A stretch of DNA of 63,233 bases from Pachysolen tannophilus NRRL Y-2460 (lineage: Eukaryota; Ascomycota; Pichiomycetes; Alaninales; Pachysolenaceae), in contig KV454017.1 in NCBI GenBank assembly GCA_001661245.1, forward strand, positions 240,847-304,079, read 5' to 3'. Under the pieces are notes generated by a model. That model ran no database searches, was not told where the DNA came from, and saw only the letters and a program-made list of their open reading frames with translations. Positions 21,885-31,932 of the stretch are shown piece by piece. Every line of letters starts with the position of its first letter. The stretch's first letter is position 1. A program made the translations under genes and the position numbers.

Positions 21885-24515
21885 ATGTCCGCTACTTTTC
21901 AAGAACAAGAGCGCTTTGATTCGTTTACTTCCAATAGGTCTTCAAATATAAATGTTTCAAGGTCTTCGGTATATCAAACAAATGGCAGACCTTTAAGTGA
22001 AGAAGCAATTTATAAGGCAAAGTTGAAGTATGGAGTTTATAATAAACCTGGTGCTCCAACAGTAGGAGTGGATTATTCTGCTTCAGATTCGGCTGCGTTG
22101 TTGGCGGTATCTTCGGATTTATCTGTTCATCCTTATAAGCGAGATTTATCGGCTGATGCTGCTATCGCAGCTCTAGCCGCTAGAAGAGACTCTGCTCCTA
22201 GAGCTTGGAAAAGAGAAATTGCTCCAGATGCAGAATTTGCCGCTATTAGCGCCGAATCAGCTAGATACCCTTTTTCAAATGGTAGCGCTAATAGTGATGT
22301 AAATTTTACGCTACTGGAAGAAAGGGAAAGTAGTGATGCGGCATCTGCGGTTTTGAAAAGAAAACCATCTGCCATTGCAAGAGATGCATTGGGCGATTTA
22401 TATGCGTTTGATGATATTAGGAACGGAACTAGAACTTTTACCAGTTTTACCCATGCTCCAATTGATGCAAGTTTAACATCCACTTCCCTGACGCAGACTC
22501 TGCCTCAAAGTATTAATATTCAAAATATAACATCCAGTGCTAAAGTCCGCGCTACTCAATCAATGCATTCTAGAACAAGTCCTAATCATAGTCAACAAAG
22601 AGCAGGTATTGATACTGGTAGAAGGTTTGCTCTGGCAAATGGTCTAGTTGATCTTTCTAAAATTACAACTGCTGCAACTGATTCTGCAAGTAAATCTATA
22701 AGTAGAAGACTTGATAGTGATGTTAGAGATTATAGAAGTGGAATATTAACTGCTAGCAATTACAATAAAAATAAAAGTTTGGCTGCAAGTGGTGCTCTGG
22801 CATCTCAAAAAAGAGGTTTAGTTGCTGATTTGGCTTCATCCGAAAGAATGACTTTGAAATATAATACATTGGTTGATCTGAAAGTCTTGGCAACAGCAAC
22901 AGCTAATGCTCAAGCTACTTTAAATAAACTTTATAAAGAAGTTTCTCCAAATAATTTGTTTGCAAATAAGGAAATGAATATTAAAGCTATTCAAATTGCT
23001 CAAGCAAATGCAGAAAAAAGGAAACAAAATGCTGGTAAGATTAATTTAGGAGGTGGTTTATTAATGGATGCTGCAGAATTACAATTATTGGCATCTAGCA
23101 TTATTCTGCCTGTTTTAGCAAACATTGATATTAAAGCAGAAGCTCAAAGAAAAGCTGATTATGAACGTCAAGTGGCTCATGAAGAACAAAAGCAAAGGAA
23201 ATTGGAGTATGTTCTGGAACAGAAAAGATTAAAACAAGAAGCAAAAGAAAGAAAGGAAGCTGAAAAACAAGCCAGAAAGGAAAAACTTGCAAAGGATAAA
23301 GAGGCTGAAAAGGAAAAACAAGTGGAGTTGACAAAGCAAAAGCAGGATGAAGTTGCTGCAAAGAATGATGATTTAAATGCTTTAAATGAATCCCAAGAAG
23401 CAGAAGAACTGGTTTTGTTAAAAGAAAAAGCTACTGAAGAAGAAAAAATTGCTGATGAAGAAAAAGCTAAAAAATATGAAAGAGATTCGGAGTTAAAGGC
23501 AATGCAAGATGCAAAAGATGAAGAAGTTGCACCAATTGTATTAGAATTGGATACGGAAACTAAAGTCTTGGAAGCATTAATAGAAAAAAGAGAAGTTGCT
23601 GAAAAGTTAGCTGCTGATCAGGCAGAACGTGTTAAGATTGCTGAAGAGCAATTGGCAGAGACTAACTCTAGATTACTGGAAATTTCTTCTCAATTAGCGG
23701 ATGCAAAAGCAGCATTGGAAGTAGCAAAGACAAATGCTGAAAAGGAATCTGCAGAAGCAGATGTTGCTGCAAAGCAGGCAGAATTGGATATAAAGCAAAA
23801 AGAAGCTGATGAAAAGAAGTTTATAGCTGAGCATGAAGCACAAACTTCTAAAAAGACTGCTTTGGAAGCTGAACGAGCATCCACCTTAGTATCTTTGCAA
23901 CAGGCCAAAAAAGATGCTTTGGAGGAAGAAAAACTGATTAATGCTGTACTCCCAGACCATTTGAAAAAAGAAGTTAGAGACGATATTTCAGAGGAAAGTG
24001 AAATTGATGCTACACAATTTGCTACTTCAGATGAGGAAGATGAAGAAGAAGCAAAGGCAAAAAAAGAACTGGAAGAGAAAGCTAAAAGTCTGGAAGTTAA
24101 AAAAGAAGATAAACCTCTGGTAGTTGATACTCCATTGAAGAAAGAAAAGGCAGAAATAGATTCAGCCATTACTGAAGAAACTCCAATTTCTTCTCCTACT
24201 TCTCCTATTTCTCCAACTAAGAAAAGCGGTTGGAGGAAAAGATTAAAGAGTTTTGTTTCATCTGAACCTAGATCTCCAACAGAATCTAATACTTCTAAAA
24301 AAACTTTAGGGTCGCCTCCAAAAAAAATATCGAAACCAATTCCAATTGTTCAAAAAACTGAAGCAAAGGAAGATGGAAATGACTTGAAGCAAACTTTTTC
24401 AGGATTTTCTCAAGGTTCGTTTCCTGAAGATGATGATACGAAAAAGACAGCTTCTTCGATTGTTCATGGTGTAATAAAGGAAAAAAATGAAGGGTTGTTT
24501 AAAGAAGAGATTTAG
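21885..24515 (+). CDS. EIS1: Eisosome protein EIS1
   Basis: An 876-residue orthologue of Eis1 (YMR031C, with paralogue YKL050C), a component needed for proper eisosome assembly at furrows of the plasma membrane. Three landmarks match: VYQTNGRPLSEEAIYKAKLK near residue 28, INLGGGLLMDAAELQLLAS with AEAQRKADYE near residues 387-430, and TFSGFSQGSFPEDDD near the C-terminus. An Ala/Ser-rich N-terminal part contains repeats of about 20 residues with spaced Tyr/Trp-Lys-Arg. A long charged coiled coil spans about residues 420-700. A Ser/Thr-Pro-rich tail follows. The ATG at 21885 follows a T-rich leader. Confidence 0.92.
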   Translation: MSATFQEQERFDSFTSNRSSNINVSRSSVYQTNGRPLSEEAIYKAKLKYGVYNKPGAPTVGVDYSASDSAALLAVSSDLSVHPYKRDLSADAAIAALAARRDSAPRAWKREIAPDAEFAAISAESARYPFSNGSANSDVNFTLLEERESSDAASAVLKRKPSAIARDALGDLYAFDDIRNGTRTFTSFTHAPIDASLTSTSLTQTLPQSINIQNITSSAKVRATQSMHSRTSPNHSQQRAGIDTGRRFALANGLVDLSKITTAATDSASKSISRRLDSDVRDYRSGILTASNYNKNKSLAASGALASQKRGLVADLASSERMTLKYNTLVDLKVLATATANAQATLNKLYKEVSPNNLFANKEMNIKAIQIAQANAEKRKQNAGKINLGGGLLMDAAELQLLASSIILPVLANIDIKAEAQRKADYERQVAHEEQKQRKLEYVLEQKRLKQEAKERKEAEKQARKEKLAKDKEAEKEKQVELTKQKQDEVAAKNDDLNALNESQEAEELVLLKEKATEEEKIADEEKAKKYERDSELKAMQDAKDEEVAPIVLELDTETKVLEALIEKREVAEKLAADQAERVKIAEEQLAETNSRLLEISSQLADAKAALEVAKTNAEKESAEADVAAKQAELDIKQKEADEKKFIAEHEAQTSKKTALEAERASTLVSLQQAKKDALEEEKLINAVLPDHLKKEVRDDISEESEIDATQFATSDEEDEEEAKAKKELEEKAKSLEVKKEDKPLVVDTPLKKEKAEIDSAITEETPISSPTSPISPTKKSGWRKRLKSFVSSEPRSPTESNTSKKTLGSPPKKISKPIPIVQKTEAKEDGNDLKQTFSGFSQGSFPEDDDTKKTASSIVHGVIKEKNEGLFKEEI

Positions 24516-25173
24516 ATGAAAACATGTATTTTTTTTAAAAGTGTTTTTCCGAATATTTTGTGTTAAGTGTTAAGTGTTGTGATTGTGATTATCATTGTCA
24601 TTGTTGATGATGGACCAAGACTGATTTAGTAAGATATCAGATGTTAATAATGTGTGCAGTGTTTAGAACAGGGTTAGATAACCCCCAAAAAAAGAAAACA
24701 AAAAGTAATAAAAAAAGTTTAACACTCGCTTTTTTTTTTTTTTTTTTTACTACAATATTACCCAACGTCTTTGTTTTAGTACCACTGATTGATTTCATTT
24801 ATATTTTTATTTTTATTTTTATTTTTTTTTCTTGCAAAGAGGTATGACGTTTGTATATTGTTAATTTTGTTAATTTATCGAGCAATTCTTTTTTTTTTTA
24901 TTTAATAACAGGTTAATTTTTGAAATGAAGTTCAGGTTGTAAATAGTAGATTATCTTTTGAGTTACTGATTTGTTTTAATAATATAGAGTAAATACTCTA
25001 TCGTACATGTTTAGGTGGTGTTCATTTGTTGCTTTTAATTTATTGTTTTTTTTTTTTTTTTTTTTGCCAAACTTTAGGTCTGTTCTATCTTTCAATTTCA
25101 GTAACAATCAATTTTTTAATGCTTCCCAAAACTTACCAAAAAGAATTAAAAAAAAATTCTACTGTTTGAATTT
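24516..25173. other. Convergent intergenic region EIS1/CSE4
   Basis: Mostly T-rich 3' flanking DNA, with a small GTTAAGT/GTGATT repeat patch near 24560-24610 and several poly-T runs. A 68-codon ORF here is mostly homopolymer-encoded. I see nothing else. Confidence 0.4.
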
Positions 25174-25635
25174 CTATTGACCTCTTATTCTCCTAGCTAA
25201 TTGTATATCCTTTTGCATAATAGTGACTCTTTTAGCGTGTAACGCAAGCAAATTGGTATCTTCAAATAAATTTACCAAGAAAGCTTCACAAGCTTCTTGT
25301 AACGCCAATACAGCAACACTTTGCCATCTCAATCCATAATCAAATCCAATTGACTCTGCAGCAATTTCTCTAACAAGTCTAGCAAATGGTAGTTTCCGAA
25401 GTAATAAGTCTGTTGATTTTTGATATTTTCTAATCTCTCGCAAAGATACTGTTCCTGGTTTATACCTTCTATGATTCTTTTTTATAGGTAGTGGATCACC
25501 TGGTTGATTTCTCAGAAGTCCTGTTGACTGTGTATTATCATGCTGTATCAGTCTATCTGATTTCTTGTTTTTGGAAGATGCAGTAACCCTGGATGGAGAT
25601 GATTTATTCCTCCCACCTGTCGACAACCTGGCCAT
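25174..25635 (-). CDS. CSE4: Centromeric histone H3 variant (CENP-A/Cse4)
   Basis: A 153-residue H3-family histone. Features of CENP-A rather than canonical H3 are a divergent N-tail and the hallmark Trp in LRWQS of alpha-2. An enlarged loop 1 ([13 protein letters not shown]) replaces the shorter H3 loop. The ending [26 protein letters not shown] also fits. The tail is only about 55 residues before [21 protein letters not shown], far shorter than in S. cerevisiae Cse4, as in many other yeasts. It marks centromeric nucleosomes and recruits the inner kinetochore. The start at 25635 is preceded by a tandem ATATTTTT array. In S. cerevisiae, CSE4 (YKL049C) lies beside the EIS1 paralogue YKL050C, matching this neighbourhood. 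Confidence 0.95.
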   Translation of the reverse strand: MARLSTGGRNKSSPSRVTASSKNKKSDRLIQHDNTQSTGLLRNQPGDPLPIKKNHRRYKPGTVSLREIRKYQKSTDLLLRKLPFARLVREIAAESIGFDYGLRWQSVAVLALQEACEAFLVNLFEDTNLLALHAKRVTIMQKDIQLARRIRGQ

Positions 25636-26149
25636 TATAATATTTTTATATTTTTATATTTTTATATTTTTATATGAATTAAGAGAAATAGGAAATAAAA
25701 GTTCTCTTTAACAGATTAAAAATTGACATATATACTTAAATCCAACTGACTGCCAACCCAAAATTATGAATACAAATACAAAAACTTCTTCTTAATTGTA
25801 ATTCAAGTGGCCCTCTCCGGGAATAAGTGACAACTTTTGGGGCTACTACTATGAGATAAAAAATGGCTGAACTTGAAAAGAATAAAATGTGCGCGTAAAA
25901 TCTAAGTCAATTTCAATATGAGAAAATTTCCTAATTAAGTAATAAAGTAAACTACATAGTATTTATAAATGATAACAATTAGTATACATAACAACAACGA
26001 CAACGACAACGATGGCGAAACAACCACGAATGTCGGCCATGGGTAGAAGTAAGATGTAAAAAAAAAAAAAGCAATCTGGAAATTAGTGAAGAAACCAATA
26101 TCCATAGTCTCTTTCTCCAAACGGTTTTTTTTTATTGTATTTTATGTGT
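25636..26149. promoter_or_regulatory. CSE4 upstream region / ARP9 3' flank
   Basis: Just before the CSE4 start is a tandem repeat of TATATTTT-type units (about 25639-25674). Further up is a CAACGA triplet-like repeat (about 25990-26011). No gene is visible. Confidence 0.4.
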
Positions 26150-27577
26150 TTAAAACGACACATCCCAAATACCCAAAGGACCACTTTCTAGATATGATTC
26201 CTTGTTTAAATACAAAGTTTCACCATTGTTATTACCATGGCCTGTACCAAATATTTGTTTACTTAAAATCTGTCCACCTAAAAACGAGACATCTTCGAAA
26301 TTTCCCAGTTTTTTCCATTCAGGGAAATAATCTGGAAATTTACAATATTTGATCGATTTTGGAACTTGATAAGAGTTAAATGTTTCATTATTAGAACCAA
26401 CCAACATCTTATTCATGCTATTTGCAGCGGAATTTCCATCGTTTCTGAAGGCCAGTTCTGCATTTGTCAGTTGTTGGGCTTGATAATGACCTTTTATAGC
26501 TATAAGATGATCTCTTAATAATGTCACCAATAGAGAATCTTTGAAACCATTTATTTTCGTTGTAGCACCAACCAAAATAACATTATCAAAGCACTCCTGA
26601 CGCTTACGTAAATCACTTATTTGTTCTACGCATAGTTGTACATTAAAAGATATCGATGATAACAATTCGTTATGACCTTGGAATCTTTCTTTACCAATAG
26701 TGATTTCATTACCATTATTATCAATAAATGTGTTTTTCTCTAATTCTGAGTTTGGTTTAGTTTCTTCTTCTTCTTCTATTTTAACTTTATTTTTACTTTT
26801 TTCTTCTAATAAATCTCTTGTATTTCTATCACTTGTAACAATTGCAGCAACATCTAATATACCATCATCTTCTGCAGATTTCTTATCATCACTTTCTATA
26901 CCTGCTAATCCAAAAAATGAATTTTTAGCATCTTCTTCACTCAATATTTCATATATTGGTGATAATTTCAAACTTTCAATTTGATCTAAAGTTAATTCTG
27001 GTAAAAGTTCAGATAAATTTTTATTAATAGATTGTGAACCTTTATTTACAGTCACACTCAAATGTCTCATAACTTGATAATCAATGATTGGTGTTATTTC
27101 AGTCTTTTCATGGCCAACATCAATAACCAATGAATTAGGTATTGAACCAAAACTAAAATTTGCACATAATGATAATGGGAGAATTGTAAAATTACCAATT
27201 TGTAAAGATTCAAAAGCATAATGAGTAATATATTCTATATCTAATTTTGACCATCTATTACTTCCTATAAGTGTTAAAGCCACATTAGAAGGTATAATAT
27301 AAGAAATCTTATGAATAGATTTCAAAATTATTTTTAATAAATAATTTAAAGCATTAACATTCACTATCTCACCTTTAATAATTGGATAAACAGCCAATGA
27401 CTCATCTTCTGATTTTGAAGTAAATTCTTCTGGTACATCTTTTGATTTCAAATAAACTTTTGTAGGAATTTTATAATGTGGTAAAGCTAATGATTCCTGG
27501 TTTAAACCAAATGAAAACAATGTGAATTGAGAACCAGGTTGTATAATTAAAAAATTGTCATCTTTAATTGGCGCCAT
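26150..27577 (-). CDS. ARP9: Actin-related protein ARP9 (SWI/SNF and RSC)
   Basis: A 475-residue orthologue of Arp9, which with Arp7 forms the actin-like dimer on the HSA helix of Snf2/Sth1 in SWI/SNF and RSC. Matching blocks are DNFLIIQPGSQFTLFSFGLN at the start, LVIDVGHEKTEITPIIDYQ, GSQSINKNL, FIDNNGNEITIGKERFQG, VILVGATTKINGF, and the C-terminal YFPEWKK plus LGGQILSKQIF. The nucleotide-binding loops are degenerate, as in other Arp9 proteins. A charged insert of about 60 residues lies near position 220-290. One CTG codon at plus 26306-26308 sits right after FPEWKK, where S. cerevisiae has Ser. Confidence 0.95.
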   Translation of the reverse strand: MAPIKDDNFLIIQPGSQFTLFSFGLNQESLALPHYKIPTKVYLKSKDVPEEFTSKSEDESLAVYPIIKGEIVNVNALNYLLKIILKSIHKISYIIPSNVALTLIGSNRWSKLDIEYITHYAFESLQIGNFTILPLSLCANFSFGSIPNSLVIDVGHEKTEITPIIDYQVMRHLSVTVNKGSQSINKNLSELLPELTLDQIESLKLSPIYEILSEEDAKNSFFGLAGIESDDKKSAEDDGILDVAAIVTSDRNTRDLLEEKSKNKVKIEEEEETKPNSELEKNTFIDNNGNEITIGKERFQGHNELLSSISFNVQLCVEQISDLRKRQECFDNVILVGATTKINGFKDSLLVTLLRDHLIAIKGHYQAQQLTNAELAFRNDGNSAANSMNKMLVGSNNETFNSYQVPKSIKYCKFPDYFPEWKKLGNFEDVSFLGGQILSKQIFGTGHGNNNGETLYLNKESYLESGPLGIWDVSF

Positions 27578-27983
27578 TACAAACGGAAAACAAAATAGAA
27601 AAAAAAAAAAAAAAAAAAAAAATCAAATTTTCAATTATTTTCAAATTTCAATTCTTCCTTTTAACCAAAGAAAGATCTTTAAAGATTGAATCCGCGCTTT
27701 AAATAGAGAAACAAAAAAAAAATGAAATATACTTCAAGTTTAAACTAAACTAGTGTTTGTAAATATTTACCAACTAACTGTGTTCAACAATTTTTCATAT
27801 TTAAGAATTTAAACTAATTGACTAAAGCGTTTTCAGTACACGACCAATTTCTTCTTAACCAACTTCCAAGAACACTTTGAATCAAACTTGTATTACTTGT
27901 ATTTTTAAATCTATCTATATTTATATTCTAAACTATTGTATAAACTCATGTAGCTAAATGGCTTCTCTTCAAAAAAAGATATA
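27578..27983. other. ARP9 upstream region / RCH1 3' flank
   Basis: A long A run (about 27599-27621) lies just upstream of the ARP9 start, then ordinary AT-rich sequence. No gene or notable motif. Confidence 0.4.
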
Positions 27984-29393
27984 TTATGCGGTTGCTTTGT
28001 AATCCATGGTGCTTCTACTTTCTGTATCTGTATTTTCAACATTTTCAACAGAGTTTTGCAGGATTGTATTATTTTCTTGGGTTGTAATTGTGGTAATAGG
28101 ATTTTGTTGGATTTCATTAGAAGATCCCACAGCATTTTGATTAATTTTTTTGCAAGAGTTTGAATTTTTGTTTTCCATTTCTATTTCCAGCATTTCCTTT
28201 TCTTTAACTTTTTGAATATATTCTGGACCAGCATGAACCCATTTTTTCATGAATTCGGTTAAAATACCAGCACATACAACTTGTTCTGATTGGTATAGAA
28301 CCAATGGGACTAACAATTTACCAATATTTGCGTTATCACCACCGTATTGAGCCGTTGTTAGGGTGACACCTAATGCAGCAGTCTTTGCAGCACCACAAAG
28401 CATTACTGAAACTGTATCCTCTCTATTATAGTAAAAAGGTTTAAAAAATTTGTATGACCAATTATAAAAATTTGAATGATCATTTGAAGGTTCTTGATCA
28501 AAAATTTTCAATAAAAATGCTGGTCTTGAATATAAGTAACATATTATGGTAAAAAAAATATAGATACCTATATTGAAAAATACAATTAATAATATTGAAG
28601 CTGTTGGAACTTCTGTAAAAGCATGTTGATGGAATGCAGTTGAAAAAGATGACCACATGATTAATAAAAGCATAAAAGTACCAAGTTTATTTAATTTAAA
28701 AGTTGTTAAATACCATTTAACAGTATTTGGGAAAATATTTTGTACAATTTGACCAATAAATAAAGGTACAAATACAGAACATCCAGTTTGTTTCATAACT
28801 TCTCTATAAACAGCTAATACAGAAGTACCTTGAGCTGGGTTAGCAAAAGCCCATTCTCCTCTTGTATATAATTGAACTAAAGCTGGAGTAATAAAAGCTC
28901 CTAATAAATTACCAATAAAGACTTCTGATAATGATAATAATTCATTACCATCAGCCAGTCTTGTCATAACAACATTAGATGCAACAGTAGTTGGACAACA
29001 AGAAGTTACAATTAAACCAACTAACATCCATTCACTTATTTGAGAATTATTTGCATGTTTAATTGCACAACATATACCATAAATTATTGAAGAAGTTATT
29101 AAAAATGATAAAGTTAAAACTGTAAAATGAGCTCTCCAATTTGCCATATTTACCAGTAATTGTTTTGTTTTCATTGAAAGACCTGAAATGAAAAAAATAA
29201 TAGCAACAGCAAGGTAACCAATTGTATATTGTGCTTTAATATATCCTCCTTGTCTTGCAACATTTGGAAATGAATGAGCTAAAGCTATAAATATAGCTAA
29301 ACCTATGAAAAACCATGTTTTTTCTGTAAATTTAGCAATTATAGATATTGTTTTATCAACAATTGGTGAATTTTTTCTAATTTTTTCAAACAT
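27984..29393 (-). CDS. RCH1: RCH1, SLC10A7-type membrane protein
   Basis: A 469-residue polytopic plasma-membrane protein of the Rch1/SLC10A7 family (bile-acid:sodium symporter fold). It negatively regulates calcium uptake in yeasts. About ten hydrophobic segments are visible. Signature blocks are TSCCPTTVASNVVMTR, LSLSEVFIGNLLGAFITPAL and MLCGAAKTAALGVTL. The hydrophilic C-terminus (after about residue 400) is Asn/Gln/Thr-rich. The ATG at 29393 gives an N-terminus of the usual length. In S. cerevisiae it is YMR034C, adjacent to ARP9 (YMR033W), as here. Confidence 0.93.
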   Translation of the reverse strand: MFEKIRKNSPIVDKTISIIAKFTEKTWFFIGLAIFIALAHSFPNVARQGGYIKAQYTIGYLAVAIIFFISGLSMKTKQLLVNMANWRAHFTVLTLSFLITSSIIYGICCAIKHANNSQISEWMLVGLIVTSCCPTTVASNVVMTRLADGNELLSLSEVFIGNLLGAFITPALVQLYTRGEWAFANPAQGTSVLAVYREVMKQTGCSVFVPLFIGQIVQNIFPNTVKWYLTTFKLNKLGTFMLLLIMWSSFSTAFHQHAFTEVPTASILLIVFFNIGIYIFFTIICYLYSRPAFLLKIFDQEPSNDHSNFYNWSYKFFKPFYYNREDTVSVMLCGAAKTAALGVTLTTAQYGGDNANIGKLLVPLVLYQSEQVVCAGILTEFMKKWVHAGPEYIQKVKEKEMLEIEMENKNSNSCKKINQNAVGSSNEIQQNPITTITTQENNTILQNSVENVENTDTESRSTMDYKATA

Positions 29394-31038
29394 TGATAAT
29401 ATAATAATTTAAATGATATAAATTAACTTTGAAAAAAATTACATCCATTCTTAAATCACACATCATATTTCTTTATATCATTATATATATACTTTATATG
29501 AGTCAATCGTTAGCGCAATATATGAAGTAAATGATCACATTTTAACCTTTATCCCGCATAGTCAGTCAGTCTTTTTTAAAACCAGCGCGCACGACCAAAA
29601 AAAAAAAGAAGTTTCTCTCCGCCCGTGAATTGGAAGGAAAACTAACCTGGGAGCGCCCATGAGTTCCAGCCCATGAGTTCCCGCCATGGTCAATTAGGCC
29701 ATGGTTTTTTTTTTTTGAATCAATTTGTTTTATTTTAATTCGCGGACTTATTACCCGGTTTGGGCATGCACTTGAATTGAAAACTTTTTTTTTCCTATAA
29801 ATTAAATATAAATTTAAATTTAAATTATATTTAATTTTTAAAATTAATTTAATTGAAAAGAGCGGGATACAAAGTTGATTTAAAAATCATCATGTTTTTA
29901 TATTACTTTGAAGTTTCAAAGTCTATGATAAGTTTATCACCTTCATAAGTATAATTAAAGCAACCGTTTTCTTGAATTTTTAGAAAAAAAAAATTTTTTT
30001 TTTATTTTGTTCTCTTATTAATTTTAACTCTTAATTACATGTAAAAAAAAAATAATAAAACTTAATAACCCTTTTTTTTATTATAATGATGAATTTTTTC
30101 AATTGGGAATCTCTCTGATCCAAAAAACTCATGGAGAAAAATTTTTTTATATAATTGATTTCTGATATAATAAATAAGGGGTTATTAAGTTTTATAATTT
30201 TTTTTTTCCAATTATTCCATCGTATCACACTAGTTAATACTAAACTCTATATATTATTAACCTAATTTGGTAATAATAATAATAATAAATAATAATAATA
30301 ATAAAAAAAAAAAAAACACGAAAACCTAAGCTATTCATAGGAAAGGAAGGATTTGAAAAATAAAGAATAAAAAATTATTAAGGGAACGGACCGGCTTCTC
30401 TCTCTTTTTTTTTCTCTTGTTTTTTTAAAAAAAATTCAGATTGCTTAGAAATCGCAATTCAACGCAACTTTAATGCAATGTAAACTGAAATTTTTCTTTG
30501 TGATCCGCACTTTTTTTTACTTTTGCTTTTTTTTTTGGGCCTTCGCTTCCGAATAAAATAATTTTTTTTTAAGCGGTAAAACTAGTAAAACTACTGGCGG
30601 TGAAATAAACTATTTCACAGCCCATCTCATCGAGGCTAAAAGATCACCATACACAATTTTATACTATATTTTAAACCCCCAAAATAAAAATACTTTAAAC
30701 GTCACACTGCCAAAATACCATTTTTTGAAATATTGATCAGCCTCTTTATAATATTTATATATTTATATAAATATATAAATATATATATATATATGAATTG
30801 AATATTAATATCTTTAAAACTAATTATAGAATTTTTTTTTTCTCTCTTTTCTTTTCTTTTTTTAGTGGGTATTATTTAAGTATTGGGGGTTCAAGTTCAA
30901 GTTCAAGTTCTAAAATAGCATGTACATTATTATATTATAGATTATATTATATCTTTTCATTTTTCAATACAGATGATAATAAATTAGTAAAAGTTTTTTT
31001 TAAAAAAGAAAAAAAAAATATATATATATATATATAAA
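29394..31038. promoter_or_regulatory. 1.6-kb divergent intergenic region RCH1/SFK1
   Basis: It has a less AT-rich patch (about 29580-29705) with GCCCATGAGTTCC duplicated (29655 and 29669) and paired CCATGG sites. A Reb1-type TTACCCG lies at 29751-29757. A 168-base inverted-repeat element is at 30041-30208 and (TAA)n repeats at about 30271-30303. A TA run ends two bases before the SFK1 ATG. A 79-codon ORF (30798-31037) is low-complexity and probably leader sequence. Confidence 0.45.
30041..30208. repeat. Long inverted repeat (possible MITE-like hairpin)
   Basis: The core arms ATAAAACTTAATAACCC (30055-30071) and its exact reverse complement (30179-30195) are a perfect 17-bp match. They extend outward through A10/T10 runs with one difference, and inward through TTTATTATA (30077-30085) against 30166-30174. 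The loop is about 80 bases and does not pair well. No ORF of note. I cannot tell a remnant miniature transposon from a chance hairpin; clear target-site duplications are not evident. Confidence 0.55.
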
Positions 31039-31932
31039 ATGTTCAAGATAAGATCATTATTTCAATATTGGGAAATTCCATTAGTTACAGTTTTTGTATG
31101 GTATGGAATGTTAATAGCCCTTTTAGCATGCTGGTCATTTGAAGGACATCCTATTTATTGGTTTATGACAGGTTATCAATTTCCAGTATATATTTCAGAT
31201 ATTGGAGCAACTTCATTACAACCAATTTTTATTTCTTGTTCTGGTTTTCAAGGTATATTTTTCGTTTTAACTTTAATTGCTGAAAGATGGTTAAGATATA
31301 AAAGAAAATTATTACCAAATACTTTAAAAATTCAAGTTATATTTGCATCATGTAGTATTGTGGCTGCATGTATTTCAATGTTGGGTATTTTATTTACATC
31401 AATTTTTAATACAAATTCTTTTGATCATGTTCATTTTGCAATGGTTAGTATATTCATTGGTTTTGCATTTTTAGTATGTGCTTTAAATACTATTAATTAT
31501 TTACTTTTATGGAAATATTCTTATAGAGATGAAATGATTAATCTTTTCAATTGTTATAAAGTTAATAGATTTGCATTTAGCTTTTGGTGTAAATTAATTT
31601 GGGTTGCATTTGCTGCAGCTTTTGCAATAGCATTTGGTGCTGCAATGGAAGAAGATCATGATAGTATATCAAGTTGTTTTGAATGGACATTAAGTTTTTG
31701 GTATGGTATATTATTATGCATTTATGCAATAGATTTATCACCAATTATTAAAAGAAATGAAATTATTAATAATAAAGAAAAATTATTTTATCAAGAAAAT
31801 TTAGAAAAAAATAATAGAGTAGTATCTACTTTTGGACTTGGACTGGATTTTGATTATTATTGGAATAGTGATTGTCCATCATCTTCATCTGCAGATTCAA
31901 ATACAGAAACTTATCAACATTCACATTGCTAA
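31039..31932 (+). CDS. SFK1: SFK1-type plasma-membrane protein (Frag1/DRAM family)
   Basis: A 297-residue protein with about six membrane segments, matching Sfk1 (YKL051W). Sfk1 helps keep the PI4-kinase Stt4 at the plasma membrane and affects phospholipid asymmetry. Family marks are the first segment after a short cytosolic start, PVYISDIGATSLQPIFI, and the fifth and sixth segments AFAIAFGAAM and FEWTLSFWYGILLCIYAIDL. The tail is short and Ser/Asp-rich. The ATG comes directly after a TA run. In S. cerevisiae, SFK1 is next to the EIS1 paralogue YKL050C and CSE4. Confidence 0.9.
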   Translation: MFKIRSLFQYWEIPLVTVFVWYGMLIALLACWSFEGHPIYWFMTGYQFPVYISDIGATSLQPIFISCSGFQGIFFVLTLIAERWLRYKRKLLPNTLKIQVIFASCSIVAACISMLGILFTSIFNTNSFDHVHFAMVSIFIGFAFLVCALNTINYLLLWKYSYRDEMINLFNCYKVNRFAFSFWCKLIWVAFAAAFAIAFGAAMEEDHDSISSCFEWTLSFWYGILLCIYAIDLSPIIKRNEIINNKEKLFYQENLEKNNRVVSTFGLGLDFDYYWNSDCPSSSSADSNTETYQHSHC

